From assembly GCF_000421105.1 (NCBI RefSeq), contig NZ_ATWF01000001.1, positions 1,313,407 to 1,377,406 of the forward strand: a stretch of 64,000 nucleotides of DNA, in the 5' to 3' direction. The notes under the pieces were generated by a model that saw nothing but the letters and a program-made list of their open reading frames with translations, searched no databases and was not told the DNA's origin. The stretch is from Limisalsivibrio acetivorans (GTDB taxonomy: Bacteria > Chrysiogenota > Deferribacteres > Deferribacterales > Geovibrionaceae). Both the position numbers and the translations under genes were made by a program. Of the stretch, positions 17,121-26,442 are shown piece after piece; the first letter of the stretch is position 1, and every line of letters starts with the position of its first letter.

Positions 17121-18101
17121 ATGAGAAACATCACCATATTGCTGCATGACAATGTCATGCTTTCATCTCTCGCACTCCCGTTGGATATTTTTAACGCCGC
17201 CGGTGTTTTCTGGAATATGCTGAATGAAAAAGAGCCGACCCCTTTTTTTAAAGTCAAGACCGTGACGTTTGACGGAAATCCGGTCAGAACCTACTTCGGG
17301 ACGGATGTTAAACCGGACATGTCCATTCATGAAGCCGAGGAAAGCGGAACCATCATCATTCCGCCCTCAGATGCGGATCTGACGTTGGCGCCTGAAACCA
17401 TATCATGGCTCATCGAGTCGCACCAAAAAGGCGTGCATATCGCCAGTTTCTGCCTGGGCACCTTTCTGTTGGCACAAACCGGCCTTCTAAAAAATAAACA
17501 CGCAACCACACACTGGGGATATGCCGACCGGTTCCGCCAACAATACCCAAATATCAAATTAGACACAGATCAACTGATTACCGATGAAGGCGATCTTTTT
17601 ACCGCTGGCGGTGCGAACGCCGGGGGAGATCTGGCGCTGTATCTCATAGCGAAATACGTTGAAAAAGAGGCTGCCTTTCAAACGGCAAAAGTCATGGTGA
17701 TGGATATGGATCGCAGTTCTCAGGCTCCATATCTGATGTTCCGGATCGAAAAGATTCATGGGGACAAGGAGGTTCTGAAAATTCAGAATTGGCTCGAGAA
17801 GAACTTTAGGAATCCAATCAGCGTGGACCTGCTGGCCGACAAAGCGGCCATGACCCGTAGAACCTTTGAGCGTCGTTTTAAAAATGCCACGGGTTATTCG
17901 CCCCTACGATATATTCAGCGAATCCGAATTGAACATGCAAAACAGCTCCTTGAAAAAGGCGGGACAACCTTTGATGAAATCACCTACACCGTGGGGTATG
18001 AAGACAGCAGCACCTTTGGGAAAATCTTTAAGCTGGCAACTGGACTATCCCCTAATTCATACAAGAAAAGATACAGTTATGCATTCAGGGCATTGCAGTA
18101 G
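17121..18101 (+). CDS. GlxA-type AraC-family regulator with DJ-1/PfpI domain
   Basis: A 326-residue regulator. The N-terminal half is a DJ-1/PfpI-like amidotransferase fold (residues 5-180), with the nucleophile-elbow Cys in IASFCLGTFLLAQTG. The C-terminal half has two AraC helix-turn-helices (residues 220-315: ADKAAMTRRTFERRFKNATG and GYEDSSTFGKIFKLATGLSP). Such proteins sense metabolites and activate a neighbouring operon. Its divergence from the PEP-mutase gene makes that operon the likely target. GAGGAAAGG precedes the ATG. Confidence 0.9.
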   Translation: MRNITILLHDNVMLSSLALPLDIFNAAGVFWNMLNEKEPTPFFKVKTVTFDGNPVRTYFGTDVKPDMSIHEAEESGTIIIPPSDADLTLAPETISWLIESHQKGVHIASFCLGTFLLAQTGLLKNKHATTHWGYADRFRQQYPNIKLDTDQLITDEGDLFTAGGANAGGDLALYLIAKYVEKEAAFQTAKVMVMDMDRSSQAPYLMFRIEKIHGDKEVLKIQNWLEKNFRNPISVDLLADKAAMTRRTFERRFKNATGYSPLRYIQRIRIEHAKQLLEKGGTTFDEITYTVGYEDSSTFGKIFKLATGLSPNSYKKRYSYAFRALQ

Positions 18102-18700
18102 AGCAAAAGATAGAGACTGTAGACCGCCTCGAAGATTCTGCAGATGGATGGCTTTTTGTACACACAAACTTTGTACGCATATAGAGGCCTCTTCCAATTC
18201 CCAAATACCCGCGTAGTACCGCAGCCCTATAAATCCACAAAATCCGAAGATCATACGAGTTCCGGAGAATTCGGATGATCAAAACATCAAAATTGCAATG
18301 TTCGGACTCGGTTTTCGACATCAAAAATGGTGAGGGGAATTTCGCTTACAACCTGTCCGAAAAAACAGAGAAAGGAAATCGGGCTTAATAGGTTTCCTTT
18401 TCCAGCTTTGAGAGCGGTTTAGAAAGTGTGATGCAACCGATTTTAAATCAATGAGATACGAAGAAGCTCAAAAACGGAGAACGGTTGCTTTTCGACGACG
18501 CACCCTCCATTTATTTAATATTGCTTTTTTTCTAATTGTATTTCAGATGATTTGCGCACTCCGAATATCCCAAAGAAAATCCCACATTGCTGAGCTGTGC
18601 TACATTCGCACCCCTCGCGGGTGCATGGATTGAAACATAAGCGCAGCGTTCTACGCAGATATGGCGCCGGAAGGTTTTAGAAAGTCGCTTGAGATATGTA
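18102..18700. other. Intergenic stretch with a solitary CRISPR repeat
   Basis: No gene can be supported here. Short frames on both strands lack ribosome sites and protein-like composition. The one recognisable object is a lone type I-C-like CRISPR repeat at 18605-18636. Confidence 0.6.
18605..18636 (+). CRISPR. Solitary type I-C-like CRISPR repeat
   Basis: The 32 bases contain CGCACCCCTCGCGGGTGC, a GCACCC/GGGTGC hairpin, followed by ATGGATTGAAAC. That is the standard form and 3' end of type I-C repeats. No second repeat is found 60-70 bp on either side, and no I-C cas genes are in the window. It is probably a relic of a deleted array or an imported single repeat. Confidence 0.72.
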
Positions 18701-18934
18701 CTAGTGCTTTAAATCGTTGATCCCTTCAAGGAAAAAGTAAATTGCATGTATAGGTATCGAAAGGAAGGGGAATACAAGTAATGCTGAGAAAAAGGCTCCC
18801 AAGGGAATGAGGTGCAACGGTGTTACACCGTTCGTGTGGTTAAGAAGAAGGGCGAAGAGCGCAATTATATAGCTGAAAAAGTAGATAAGATAAGGATTTG
18901 TGAGAATGGAAAATCTTTCACTTACAGTAGCCAT
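18701..18934 (-). CDS. Small membrane protein
   Basis: A 77-residue protein with two clear membrane segments (LIYFFSYIIALFALLL and LIPLGAFFSALLVFPFL) and a third hydrophobic stretch (IPIHAIYFFLEG). No family is recognised. The ATG at 18934 has GGAGG at an ideal spacing, so I prefer it to the upstream start at 18991. It may be in one operon with the cupin gene at 19124-19471. Confidence 0.6.
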   Translation of the reverse strand: MATVSERFSILTNPYLIYFFSYIIALFALLLNHTNGVTPLHLIPLGAFFSALLVFPFLSIPIHAIYFFLEGINDLKH

Positions 18935-19070
18935 AGGCGCCTCCGTCGGCGGTTTTATTAAAAAAATAAGCCGGGCGGGGCGCTCTGTCAATCAGATGGG
19001 CTTTGACATCGATAAGCTTGAAGATAAGCGCTTTGGTATCGATAGATATCGTCATCTCCACAAACACCAT
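18918..19070 (-). CDS. Possible 50-residue open frame between cupin and membrane protein
   Basis: An ATG-to-TGA frame that overlaps the start of the membrane-protein gene by 17 bases. It reads MVFVEMTISIDTKALIFKLI and ends in ADGGAYGYCK. The ribosome site is weak (GTGGAG abuts an internal ATG). Overlap and direction fit translational coupling, but composition alone does not prove a gene. Confidence 0.25.
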   Translation of the reverse strand: MVFVEMTISIDTKALIFKLIDVKAHLIDRAPRPAYFFNKTADGGAYGYCK

Positions 19071-19123
19071 CAGTATATTACCCCAGCGGAAATAGTGCTA
19101 AATAATGGTTCCGTTGGCAGATC

Positions 19124-19471
19124 TCAGCCCTCACCTTCCTCCGGCACTATGCATACAAACCTGAACACTTCGCTCGAGGCACTCTTAAACTGGTGCTCTG
19201 TCCCGGCAGGGACATACGCCACAGAGCCTTTCCTGACAGGATGATCAACCCCGTCCATATGCAGAACACCTTCACCTTCGATTATATAGTTAATATGCGG
19301 CCATTCGTGGGAATGCTTAGGGGTATGCCCTTTGTCAGTTATGGTGAAAACACGCATAACATGATCGCCCCACCCCTCTTTCTTGCCCACAGCGGCCTGC
19401 TTCATCACATTAAGAGCCCCTTCAATATTCATCTCAACTGAATCGATATTCTCAAGATTTTCCACAAACAT
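19124..19471 (-). CDS. Cupin-domain protein
   Basis: A 115-residue single-domain cupin. Both cupin motifs are present: GHTPKHSHEWPHINYIIEGE with three His and a Glu as metal ligands (residues 48-67), and PAGTEHQF (89-96). It could be a small metal-dependent enzyme or sensor. GAGGTG precedes the ATG. It diverges from the AraC regulator at 19740 across 268 bp and may be one of its targets. Confidence 0.85.
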   Translation of the reverse strand: MFVENLENIDSVEMNIEGALNVMKQAAVGKKEGWGDHVMRVFTITDKGHTPKHSHEWPHINYIIEGEGVLHMDGVDHPVRKGSVAYVPAGTEHQFKSASSEVFRFVCIVPEEGEG

Positions 19472-19739
19472 TTATCACCTCATCAATTATATGAATCTCT
19501 TAATACGCAATACCTCTTTAACACATCCATAACCCCGAACAGCCACATCTGTCTATACATTATTTGCCTCCTGTGCAATAATTGCCACAGAAATAAGATG
19601 GACTGCCGCCCTCCCAAATCATCCCGACCCGCCTCTGCCTGATACTACTGAATTATTGCCTGATACTCCAGAAACCAGCCCTTGTGTATTGTAAAGTGCA
19701 GATATTTATCTATATTACCCTCATCATAAGGGGTGCAAC

Positions 19740-20639
19740 ATGGACAACAACTATTATCACACGGCTCAAAGGCAACTTGCAGACACCATTGATGAACTGA
19801 CAAAAGGGAAGAATATGCTTGAAACCGGCATTCCCGGAGTGATCCTGCATCGATGGAACTACCCCACAGAGCCTGTGAGTTACATGCACGACCCAAGCAT
19901 ATGCGTAATAGCACAGGGAAGGAAGCAGGTTGTCCTCGGCAGCGAGACGTACATCTACGATGACAATCATTTTCTCGTATCCTCACTCGATCTCCCCATC
20001 ATCGCAAACATCTTAGAGGCAAGCGAGGATAAACCCTATCTAGGCATAACATGCCATCTGGATAAACAGGCAATTGCCCATCTCCTTGTGGATACGGATC
20101 TTCCGAGCAAACCATGCAAGGAACCATGCGCCAGTATGGCCGTAGGCGAGGTGACTCAGCCGATGCTGAATATCTTCCTTAACCTCGTAAACCTTGTTAA
20201 GGAGCCGGAGCAGATAAAAATCCTCGCTCCCCTTTATCATAAGGAGCTTCTGATAAGACTTCTCGGGAGTGAGCAGGGTCCGAGGCTTCGTGATATTGCC
20301 CGGAACGGAAGCAGAGAGAATCAGGTAGCCCGTGCGATTGACTGGCTTAAAGAGAATTACAGCGAACAGTTGAGAATCGAAAGCCTTGCATCCCATGTCA
20401 TGATGAGTGCCTCCTCCCTTCATCACAACTTCCGTGAGATGACGAATATGAGCCCCCTGCAGTATCAGAAGTGGATAAGGCTCCATGAAGCGCGCAGACT
20501 GATGCTGACAGAGAGGATGGATGTCTCTAATGCGGCCTTTGAGGTGGGCTATGAAAGTCCATCCCAGTTCAGCAGAGAGTACAAAAGGATGTTCGGCAAC
20601 CCTCCCCTGCGTGACATCAAGCTCATGAACATGCAGTAG
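19740..20639 (+). CDS. AraC-family transcriptional regulator
   Basis: A 299-residue regulator with an N-terminal AraC_N cupin-like ligand domain (residues 20-170, SICVIAQGRKQVVLGSE) and two C-terminal helix-turn-helices (LASHVMMSASSLHHNFREMT and GYESPSQFSREYKRMFGNPP). This type often sits beside oxidoreductases or hydrolases whose expression it controls. Here it lies between a divergent cupin gene and a co-directional secreted hydrolase. AAGGGG precedes the ATG. Confidence 0.9.
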   Translation: MDNNYYHTAQRQLADTIDELTKGKNMLETGIPGVILHRWNYPTEPVSYMHDPSICVIAQGRKQVVLGSETYIYDDNHFLVSSLDLPIIANILEASEDKPYLGITCHLDKQAIAHLLVDTDLPSKPCKEPCASMAVGEVTQPMLNIFLNLVNLVKEPEQIKILAPLYHKELLIRLLGSEQGPRLRDIARNGSRENQVARAIDWLKENYSEQLRIESLASHVMMSASSLHHNFREMTNMSPLQYQKWIRLHEARRLMLTERMDVSNAAFEVGYESPSQFSREYKRMFGNPPLRDIKLMNMQ

Positions 20640-20785
20640 CATAAGTCAGCCAAAAGAGTAACCTTCGGGCAAGATGTGCAGGATTATGCAATTATTCTGC
20701 AGTAACGGTCTAACGCCCCCTCCCCCTCCGGATATATATTATCTGCATAAGAACAAATGACTCAAAAAAGTTATCTGGAGGATTA

Positions 20786-21844
20786 ATGATGAGAAAAGAA
20801 GGATTCATTTCAAAGACCTTTCTTACAAAGCTCGTAATGATGGCAGCGGTTAGTATAGGGCTGGTTGGCGTATCAGGAAGCATAGCCTACGCCGAAAATC
20901 CCGAAGGATGGGACAAAACCTTCAACAAGAGCAACAAGGTTTACCACGAGAAGGTAGCCTACCACAACAAATACGGGATAAGGATAGTAGCCGACCTATA
21001 CACTCCCAAGGGGATGGACAGATCGAAGAAACACCCCGCACTGGTCGTAGGCCCTCCCTACGGAGGGGTTAAAGAGCAGGGCCCCGGAAGGTATGCACAG
21101 AAAATGGCGAAACTCGGCTACGTTGCCATCGCCTTCGACCCCTCATACAACGGTGAGAGCGGCGGCTACCCCAGGCAGGTATCCTCACCCGATGTTTTCT
21201 CAGAGGACTTCAGCGCCGGAGTAGACTATCTCGGAACCCGCCCCTTCGTTGACAGAGAAAGAATCGGCGCCATCGGAATATGCGGAAGCGGAGCTTTCTC
21301 AATCAGTGCTGCCCAGGTTGATACACGCATCAAGGCTGTGGCCACTGTAAGCATGTACGATATGACCAGGGTTAAGGCAAAGGGATGGAAGGACTCCATG
21401 ACCGAAGAACAGCGCAGAGCTCATCTTGATGCCATAGGTGAACAGCGCTGGAAGGAATTCAACGGTGGAGAAGTGAAAACTCTCGGCCTCCCGGACTACA
21501 TCGATGAGGACACCGACCCCATCACAAGGGAGTTCTACGAATACTACAAGATGCCCAGAGGCTTCCACCCCAGATCCACTACTCACTTTACAATGGTTAG
21601 CGATGCTTCCTTTATGAACTATCAACTCTTTAACCATATTGAAAAGGTATCACCCCGCCCCATCCTCTTCATCATGGGTGAGAATGCTCACTCACGCTAC
21701 TTCACCGAGGATGCCTATGAAATGGCGGCTGAGCCGAAGGAGCTTTATGTCGTTCCCGGTGCAGGGCATGTAGACCTTTATGACAAGATGGATCTTATAC
21801 CCTTTGATAAACTCAAGACGTTCTTTGATGAAAACCTGAAATAG
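20786..21844 (+). CDS. Exported alpha/beta hydrolase (YcjY-like)
   Basis: A 352-residue hydrolase with an N-terminal signal peptide (cleavage probably after SIAYA, about residue 36). The nucleophile elbow is GICGSG, so the nucleophile is probably Cys, as in dienelactone hydrolases, and not Ser. The acid (ILFIMGENAHS region) and the His in VPGAGHVDLYD complete a triad. The substrate is unknown. GGAGG precedes the start. It is 146 bp downstream of the AraC gene. Confidence 0.85.
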   Translation: MMRKEGFISKTFLTKLVMMAAVSIGLVGVSGSIAYAENPEGWDKTFNKSNKVYHEKVAYHNKYGIRIVADLYTPKGMDRSKKHPALVVGPPYGGVKEQGPGRYAQKMAKLGYVAIAFDPSYNGESGGYPRQVSSPDVFSEDFSAGVDYLGTRPFVDRERIGAIGICGSGAFSISAAQVDTRIKAVATVSMYDMTRVKAKGWKDSMTEEQRRAHLDAIGEQRWKEFNGGEVKTLGLPDYIDEDTDPITREFYEYYKMPRGFHPRSTTHFTMVSDASFMNYQLFNHIEKVSPRPILFIMGENAHSRYFTEDAYEMAAEPKELYVVPGAGHVDLYDKMDLIPFDKLKTFFDENLK

Positions 21845-21860
21845 CAGTTCCTTCTCTGAC

Positions 21861-21883
21861 GGGTCCCGCTCCATGCGGGGCCC
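21861..21883 (+). terminator. Hairpin after the hydrolase gene
   Basis: GGGTCCCGC and GCGGGGCCC pair around TCCAT, 16 bp after the stop. No T run follows, so it may be a weak terminator or an mRNA-end stabiliser. Confidence 0.4.
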
Positions 21884-21949
21884 AATATATGAATCGGCAG
21901 AGATATCAAAATTACAAGATGCTATATTCTCAGTAACGGAGCATGATTT

Positions 21950-22771
21950 ATGAACGGAAAGATACTTATTGCCCTTATAATTGTACTCGCGGCATTCTTC
22001 ACAACCGGCACAGCCCTGTCCACGGAGATGAGAAACGGCCTCCCCCTTTCGAATATGAAGGTGCGGATAACCTCAGGCGAGCATACAGCGAAATTCCGTC
22101 TTTACGATACGAAGGGGGCAAAGGATTTTTACGAACAACTCCCCCTCAAGCTTGAGCTCACAAACTTTCGTGATGCCCAGTGGATGTTTTATCCTCCGAA
22201 GAAACTTAGTGTTACAGCCAAAGAGGCTTACCACGACGGTAAAAAGGGTGAACTTAGCTACTACGCCCCGTGGGGCGATGTGTTCATGCTCTACAAGGAC
22301 TTCTACGCTGGCGACAATATGCACAGACTCGGGATTAACCTTGCCGGAAAAGAGGTAATCGAACACATGTCCGGCAGTATCACCGTTGAGAGAATCGAAG
22401 ACAAGACAGACGGGAGTAATAATGCGATGAGGATAAGTGTTGAATCAAACGGAAAAACTACAGTTTTCGAGCTGAACGGTAGTGATGCGGCTCTAGAGCT
22501 GTATGACCAGCTCCCTATGGATATAAAGGTGGAGGACTACAGCAATGATGAGAAGATCTTCTATCCGCCGGAGAAGCTCAGCACTGAAAATACCCCAAAG
22601 GCAGACAGCAAAAAGGGGAGCCTGGCTTATTTTGCCCCATGGGGTGATGTTGTGATGTTCTATAAGGACTTCGGGTCAGCATCAGGATTGTATGAGCTTG
22701 GCAAAGCGGTATCCGGGACAGAGAATATCAAAGAGATGTCAGGTACAATAAGGATAAAAAAGGGGAACTGA
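21950..22771 (+). CDS. Exported protein with two cyclophilin-like domains
   Basis: A 273-residue protein with a signal peptide (residues 1-23) and two tandem copies of a cyclophilin-like (PF18050-type) domain. Matching blocks show the duplication: FYEQLPLKLELTNF with YYAPWGDVFMLYKDF in the first half, and LYDQLPMDIKVEDY with YFAPWGDVVMFYKDF in the second. Single-domain versions are common near oxidoreductases and cupins; the exact role is unknown. It follows the secreted hydrolase by about 100 bp and may share its promoter. Confidence 0.82.
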   Translation: MNGKILIALIIVLAAFFTTGTALSTEMRNGLPLSNMKVRITSGEHTAKFRLYDTKGAKDFYEQLPLKLELTNFRDAQWMFYPPKKLSVTAKEAYHDGKKGELSYYAPWGDVFMLYKDFYAGDNMHRLGINLAGKEVIEHMSGSITVERIEDKTDGSNNAMRISVESNGKTTVFELNGSDAALELYDQLPMDIKVEDYSNDEKIFYPPEKLSTENTPKADSKKGSLAYFAPWGDVVMFYKDFGSASGLYELGKAVSGTENIKEMSGTIRIKKGN

Positions 22772-22809
22772 ATCACAAGGCGGTTCTTTAATCCGTTTAA
22801 GGTTATGGC

Positions 22810-23448
22810 TCAGTCTCTGATGCCTAGAATCCGGCAGAAGAGGTCAAACAGCTTTTCGGGTATCCTTTCTGCGGGCTGTGCTCCGAGGATCGCCTCATCA
22901 CACCCCCCACGGAAGCTGTAGAACATAACAACGGCAGTCCAATGGGAATCCCCCGCGTCCCATGCCCCCGCCTGAGCTCCTTCACTAATCAGGGATTGCA
23001 GATACCGGGTTATCTCCGCATCCGCCATAGCGTTGCGAAAGGGCATACCGGAGCCATAAATAACCGTATCATGGAGTTCATGCATCTCGAAATAGGCATC
23101 AACGGCTGAATGTATCCACGCCTTCAGCCTTCCGATCCAGTCGTCCTCCCCACAACTCTCAACAGCGGGGCGGATCCTTGCCATTACCTTCCTTTCAAAA
23201 TCCCCACGCAGAGCCTTCAAAAGCTCCTCTTTGTTTGCGAAATAGTGATACAGCGTCCCCTTGGCAAAGGAGGCCGCCGACGCTATCTCTTCCATGGTGG
23301 TATGGCTGTAGCCCTTCTCCACAAAAAGACGGGACGCAGCATCAATAAGTGCTGCACGCCTTTCCTCTGCCTTTCTGGGGCCGGAAGGGGCCCCTGTTCT
23401 TCTGGTTTGCTTCCGTGCCTGATACCCGGTTTCCTGAGTGTTTTTCAT
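22810..23448 (-). CDS. TetR-family transcriptional regulator
   Basis: A 212-residue repressor with a basic tail and a TetR helix-turn-helix at residues 30-75 (SHTTMEEIASAASFAKGTLY). The C-terminal ligand domain is not assignable. It diverges from the molybdopterin oxidoreductase at 23654; the 205 bp between them carry partly repeated GTCTATT motifs (around 23512 and 23536) that could be operator half-sites. Confidence 0.88.
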   Translation of the reverse strand: MKNTQETGYQARKQTRRTGAPSGPRKAEERRAALIDAASRLFVEKGYSHTTMEEIASAASFAKGTLYHYFANKEELLKALRGDFERKVMARIRPAVESCGEDDWIGRLKAWIHSAVDAYFEMHELHDTVIYGSGMPFRNAMADAEITRYLQSLISEGAQAGAWDAGDSHWTAVVMFYSFRGGCDEAILGAQPAERIPEKLFDLFCRILGIRD

Positions 23449-23653
23449 AATATTTTCACCAAGGCTACTATACCCATATGAGCGTTCTTTTTCAACTTTT
23501 TTCGACCACGAGTCTATTTTAAATTGACTATCGGTCTATTATCACCTAGGCTTAGTATTATGAATAATACGCTGAGAAGCAGGCCAAAGCGAAACTTACG
23601 CACCAGAAAGCCTTTTATTCAATGCACCAGAGACTCACAACAGGAGGCACAAC

Positions 23654-25828
23654 ATGAACAAAGTTCGCAGGAGCTACTGCGGTCTCTGTCATCCAAGATG
23701 CGGAACCCTTCTTCACTACGAAGGTGACAGGGTTGTCAAGGTAACCGGAGACCCGGACCATCCTATAAATAAAGGTAAACTATGTGAACGGGGCAAACTT
23801 ATGCTTGACCACCTTTACCACCCCGACCGCCTGAACTACCCGATGAAGCGTGTCGGAAAGAAGGGGGAGGGTAAATGGGAGCGTATATCATGGGACCGGG
23901 CCCTTGACGAGGTCGCAGAGAAACTGTCTGAGCTTAAGGATAAATACGGAGCGGAGACACTCACCTTCACCCATGGCACTAAACGGACATACCACTGGGA
24001 CTGCCGAAGGTTTTATAACCTCTTCGGCTCGCCGAACACCTGCGGTGTAAATAACATATGTATGTGCCCGAGCTACGCCACAGAATACGCCACCTACGGC
24101 GGAATGATACTCGGCAGTGAGGTTCCGGGAGCAAAATGTATAGTCCTCTGGGGATGTAACGCCTCCCAGTCGAACCCAAACCTGCTTTACCCCTTCATCG
24201 TTCATGCACGCAATAACGGTGCAAAACTCATTGTCATAGATCCCAGAAAGACAAAGGAAGCAGAGAAAGCCGACTTCTGGCTTTCCATACGTCCAGGGAC
24301 AGACCTTGCACTAATGCTTGGATGGATCAGGCTAATCATAGAAGAGAACCTGTACGATCATGAATTCGTTTCAAACTGGACAACCGGTTTCGAAGAACTG
24401 AAGAAGGAGGTCGAGGAATACACACTTGAAAAGGTTTCTGAGATCACTTCTATTGAACCTGAGCTTATTGCTGAATCTGCAAGGATGTACGCAATAACCA
24501 GCCCCGCAGTAATCCCCTTCGGACTGGGCTTAGACAAGCAGGGCATAAACTCCACCCAATGCGCAAGGGGAAGGGCTATCCTAAGAGCGATCACAGGAAA
24601 CCTTGAAATCCCCGGCGGAGAGGTTTTCACCCTAGCCGGCGATGTGGGCAAAATAAGAGACTGGACATACCTCGAAGCTAACGACGTCCTCCCCGAAAGC
24701 CAGAGGAAGAAGCAGATCGGCGCAGATAAATACCCCTTCTTCGGGTTTCCCGGCTGGGAGATGAATTCTGCGGCAAACGAGAAACTGCCCGAAGGCTACA
24801 TGGCTCCTCCGGAGGGATGGCATTCAAACCTTGCCCACGCCAGAGAGGTTATGAATGCAATAATAACTGAAGAGCCCTACCCGGTTAAAGCTGCCATTAC
24901 TTTGGCAAATAACCCTCTTCTCGCCCTGCCTGACACAAATAAAGTATTCAAGGCTTTAAAAAAACTGGAGCTTTATGTTGTTGTCGATTACTACATGACC
25001 CCCTCTGCGGCCATGGCAGACTATGTATTCCCAGCGGCTTCAACCGTTGAGACATCGGAGCTTTGGCTCACAAACCGTTTCTGCGTTGCATGTCCGAAAG
25101 GTGTTGAGCCTTTGTATGAAAGGAGAAACAGCTACGACTTCTATAGAGGGCTCGGCATACGTCTTGGTCAGGAAGAACATTGGCCATGGAAAACCATCGA
25201 AGAGGTTTACGACCACTGCCTCGAACCAGTGGGGCTGAACTTCAATAAGCTTGTGGAGCAGTACGGATTCTTCGGCGATATGGAATACCGCAGATATGAA
25301 AAATACGGTTTCGGAACCCCCTCAGGAAAGGTTGAGCTGAAATCATCAATATTTGAAAAGCTCGGAGCAGACCCTCTGCCCAGATACAAGGAACCAAAAT
25401 GGAGCCCTAATCAGGAGATCTCTAAGGAATACCCCCTTGTACTGATAACGGGAAGCCGGTTCATGCCAATGTATCATTCCGAGCAGAGGCAGATAGAAAA
25501 GGCCCGGAAACGTATGCCAGAACCTCTGGTTTCTATAAATCCGGAAACTGCTGAAAGGTTAGGCCTTTCTGAGGGTGACTGGGCAGTGATATCAACACCC
25601 CTCGGCTCGATACGACAGCGTGTTAAGCTCAGTGATGCGATGAAGCCGGACATGGTGGATGCGCAACATTCATGGTGGTTCCCCGAGCGGAAGGAGGCTC
25701 TCCCTGAGCTGTTCGGCGTTTTTGAATCCAATGCGAATATACTATGCCCGGACGATCACGAGTTCTGTAGTCCGGAGATAGGAAGCTGGCCCCACTCTGC
25801 GTTGATGTGCAAGATAGAGAAGGAATAG
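23654..25828 (+). CDS. Molybdopterin oxidoreductase, DMSO-reductase family
   Basis: A 724-residue catalytic subunit that would bind a bis-MGD molybdenum or tungsten cofactor. The [4Fe-4S] site is at the N-terminus (YCGLCHPRCGTLLHY, then GKLCERGK). The MGD regions (LWGCNASQSNPNLLYPFIVH, LIVIDPRKTKEAEKADFWLS) and the C-terminal MopB domain (LVLITGSRFMPMYHSEQRQI) are intact. There is no Tat signal and no electron-transfer or membrane subunit next to it, so it probably acts in the cytoplasm as a single subunit. AGGAGG precedes the ATG. The substrate cannot be named; the TetR gene opposite is the likely regulator. Confidence 0.9.
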   Translation: MNKVRRSYCGLCHPRCGTLLHYEGDRVVKVTGDPDHPINKGKLCERGKLMLDHLYHPDRLNYPMKRVGKKGEGKWERISWDRALDEVAEKLSELKDKYGAETLTFTHGTKRTYHWDCRRFYNLFGSPNTCGVNNICMCPSYATEYATYGGMILGSEVPGAKCIVLWGCNASQSNPNLLYPFIVHARNNGAKLIVIDPRKTKEAEKADFWLSIRPGTDLALMLGWIRLIIEENLYDHEFVSNWTTGFEELKKEVEEYTLEKVSEITSIEPELIAESARMYAITSPAVIPFGLGLDKQGINSTQCARGRAILRAITGNLEIPGGEVFTLAGDVGKIRDWTYLEANDVLPESQRKKQIGADKYPFFGFPGWEMNSAANEKLPEGYMAPPEGWHSNLAHAREVMNAIITEEPYPVKAAITLANNPLLALPDTNKVFKALKKLELYVVVDYYMTPSAAMADYVFPAASTVETSELWLTNRFCVACPKGVEPLYERRNSYDFYRGLGIRLGQEEHWPWKTIEEVYDHCLEPVGLNFNKLVEQYGFFGDMEYRRYEKYGFGTPSGKVELKSSIFEKLGADPLPRYKEPKWSPNQEISKEYPLVLITGSRFMPMYHSEQRQIEKARKRMPEPLVSINPETAERLGLSEGDWAVISTPLGSIRQRVKLSDAMKPDMVDAQHSWWFPERKEALPELFGVFESNANILCPDDHEFCSPEIGSWPHSALMCKIEKE

Positions 25829-25845
25829 TTTAACCAATAAAGGCG

Positions 25846-25912
25846 CCGCTGTGGAACAGGACTCAAATCCTCGTCATTAAAAATCTTTACCACAGCGGTT
25901 CCTGTTTTTTTT
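25846..25912 (+). terminator. Terminator after the molybdopterin oxidoreductase
   Basis: CCGCTGTGG and CCACAGCGG pair across a 35-bp loop that contains further pairing. A run of eight T follows a few bases later. It lies 18 bp after the stop. Confidence 0.65.
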
Positions 25913-25924
25913 ATCACCGCTGCG

Positions 25925-26377
25925 CTACTCGTCTTTCATTTCGTCTACGGTGAATACATAATCGTTATCAGCCATTGACTTATGGCATGAGAAACATCTT
26001 TCTAACGACTCATCCTTCTGTACGGTTTTGTCAGGGTTGAAAGCCTGATACTCCCACTCGCCGTTTCTTATATCCTCAGGGTATTCACTCCCCCATCCCG
26101 CTCTTTTCTCCATAACAACGTAGCGTTTCAGCTCACCACTGTCTCTGTAATACTCCACAAGGGTTATAACTGTTCCACTGGGAAAGGGTGCGTCTGCCTT
26201 TGCCGCTTCAATAGCTTTCCTGGTAGTGTAGAGATACTCGGTGAGCGCCCCCCTGTCCCTGGTGAAGTACAAGACCCCCTCTTTGAAGTCATCGGGAAAG
26301 CTCACCAAACTGCCGTCTGCCAGAGAAGCTGACGCTGTACAAGCAACCAGCATTAAGGTCAATATTAGCTTTTTCAT
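25925..26377 (-). CDS. Cytochrome P460 family protein
   Basis: A 150-residue periplasmic haem protein. A signal peptide (residues 1-20, ending SASLA) is followed by a P460-type domain, and one CxxCH haem site, RCFSCHKS, lies near the C-terminus. In known P460 proteins the haem carries an extra Lys crosslink and oxidises hydroxylamine or binds NO; the crosslink Lys cannot be assigned by eye here. It has its own hairpin terminator region shared with the gene at 23654. Confidence 0.82.
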   Translation of the reverse strand: MKKLILTLMLVACTASASLADGSLVSFPDDFKEGVLYFTRDRGALTEYLYTTRKAIEAAKADAPFPSGTVITLVEYYRDSGELKRYVVMEKRAGWGSEYPEDIRNGEWEYQAFNPDKTVQKDESLERCFSCHKSMADNDYVFTVDEMKDE

Positions 26378-26406
26378 TATTAAAATCCTTATATGAAGTT
26401 AAGAAG

Positions 26407-26436
26407 AAAGCCCGCCCGGGTGTGTAGGCGGGCTTT
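26407..26436 (-). terminator. Terminator after the CMD-family gene
   Basis: AAAGCCCGCC and GGCGGGCTTT form a perfect 10-bp stem around 10 bases, 7 bp after the stop at 26443. The T tract on the minus strand (TTTCTTCTT) is modest. The symmetric stem could serve both directions. Confidence 0.8.
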
Positions 26437-26442
26437 CAAAGT

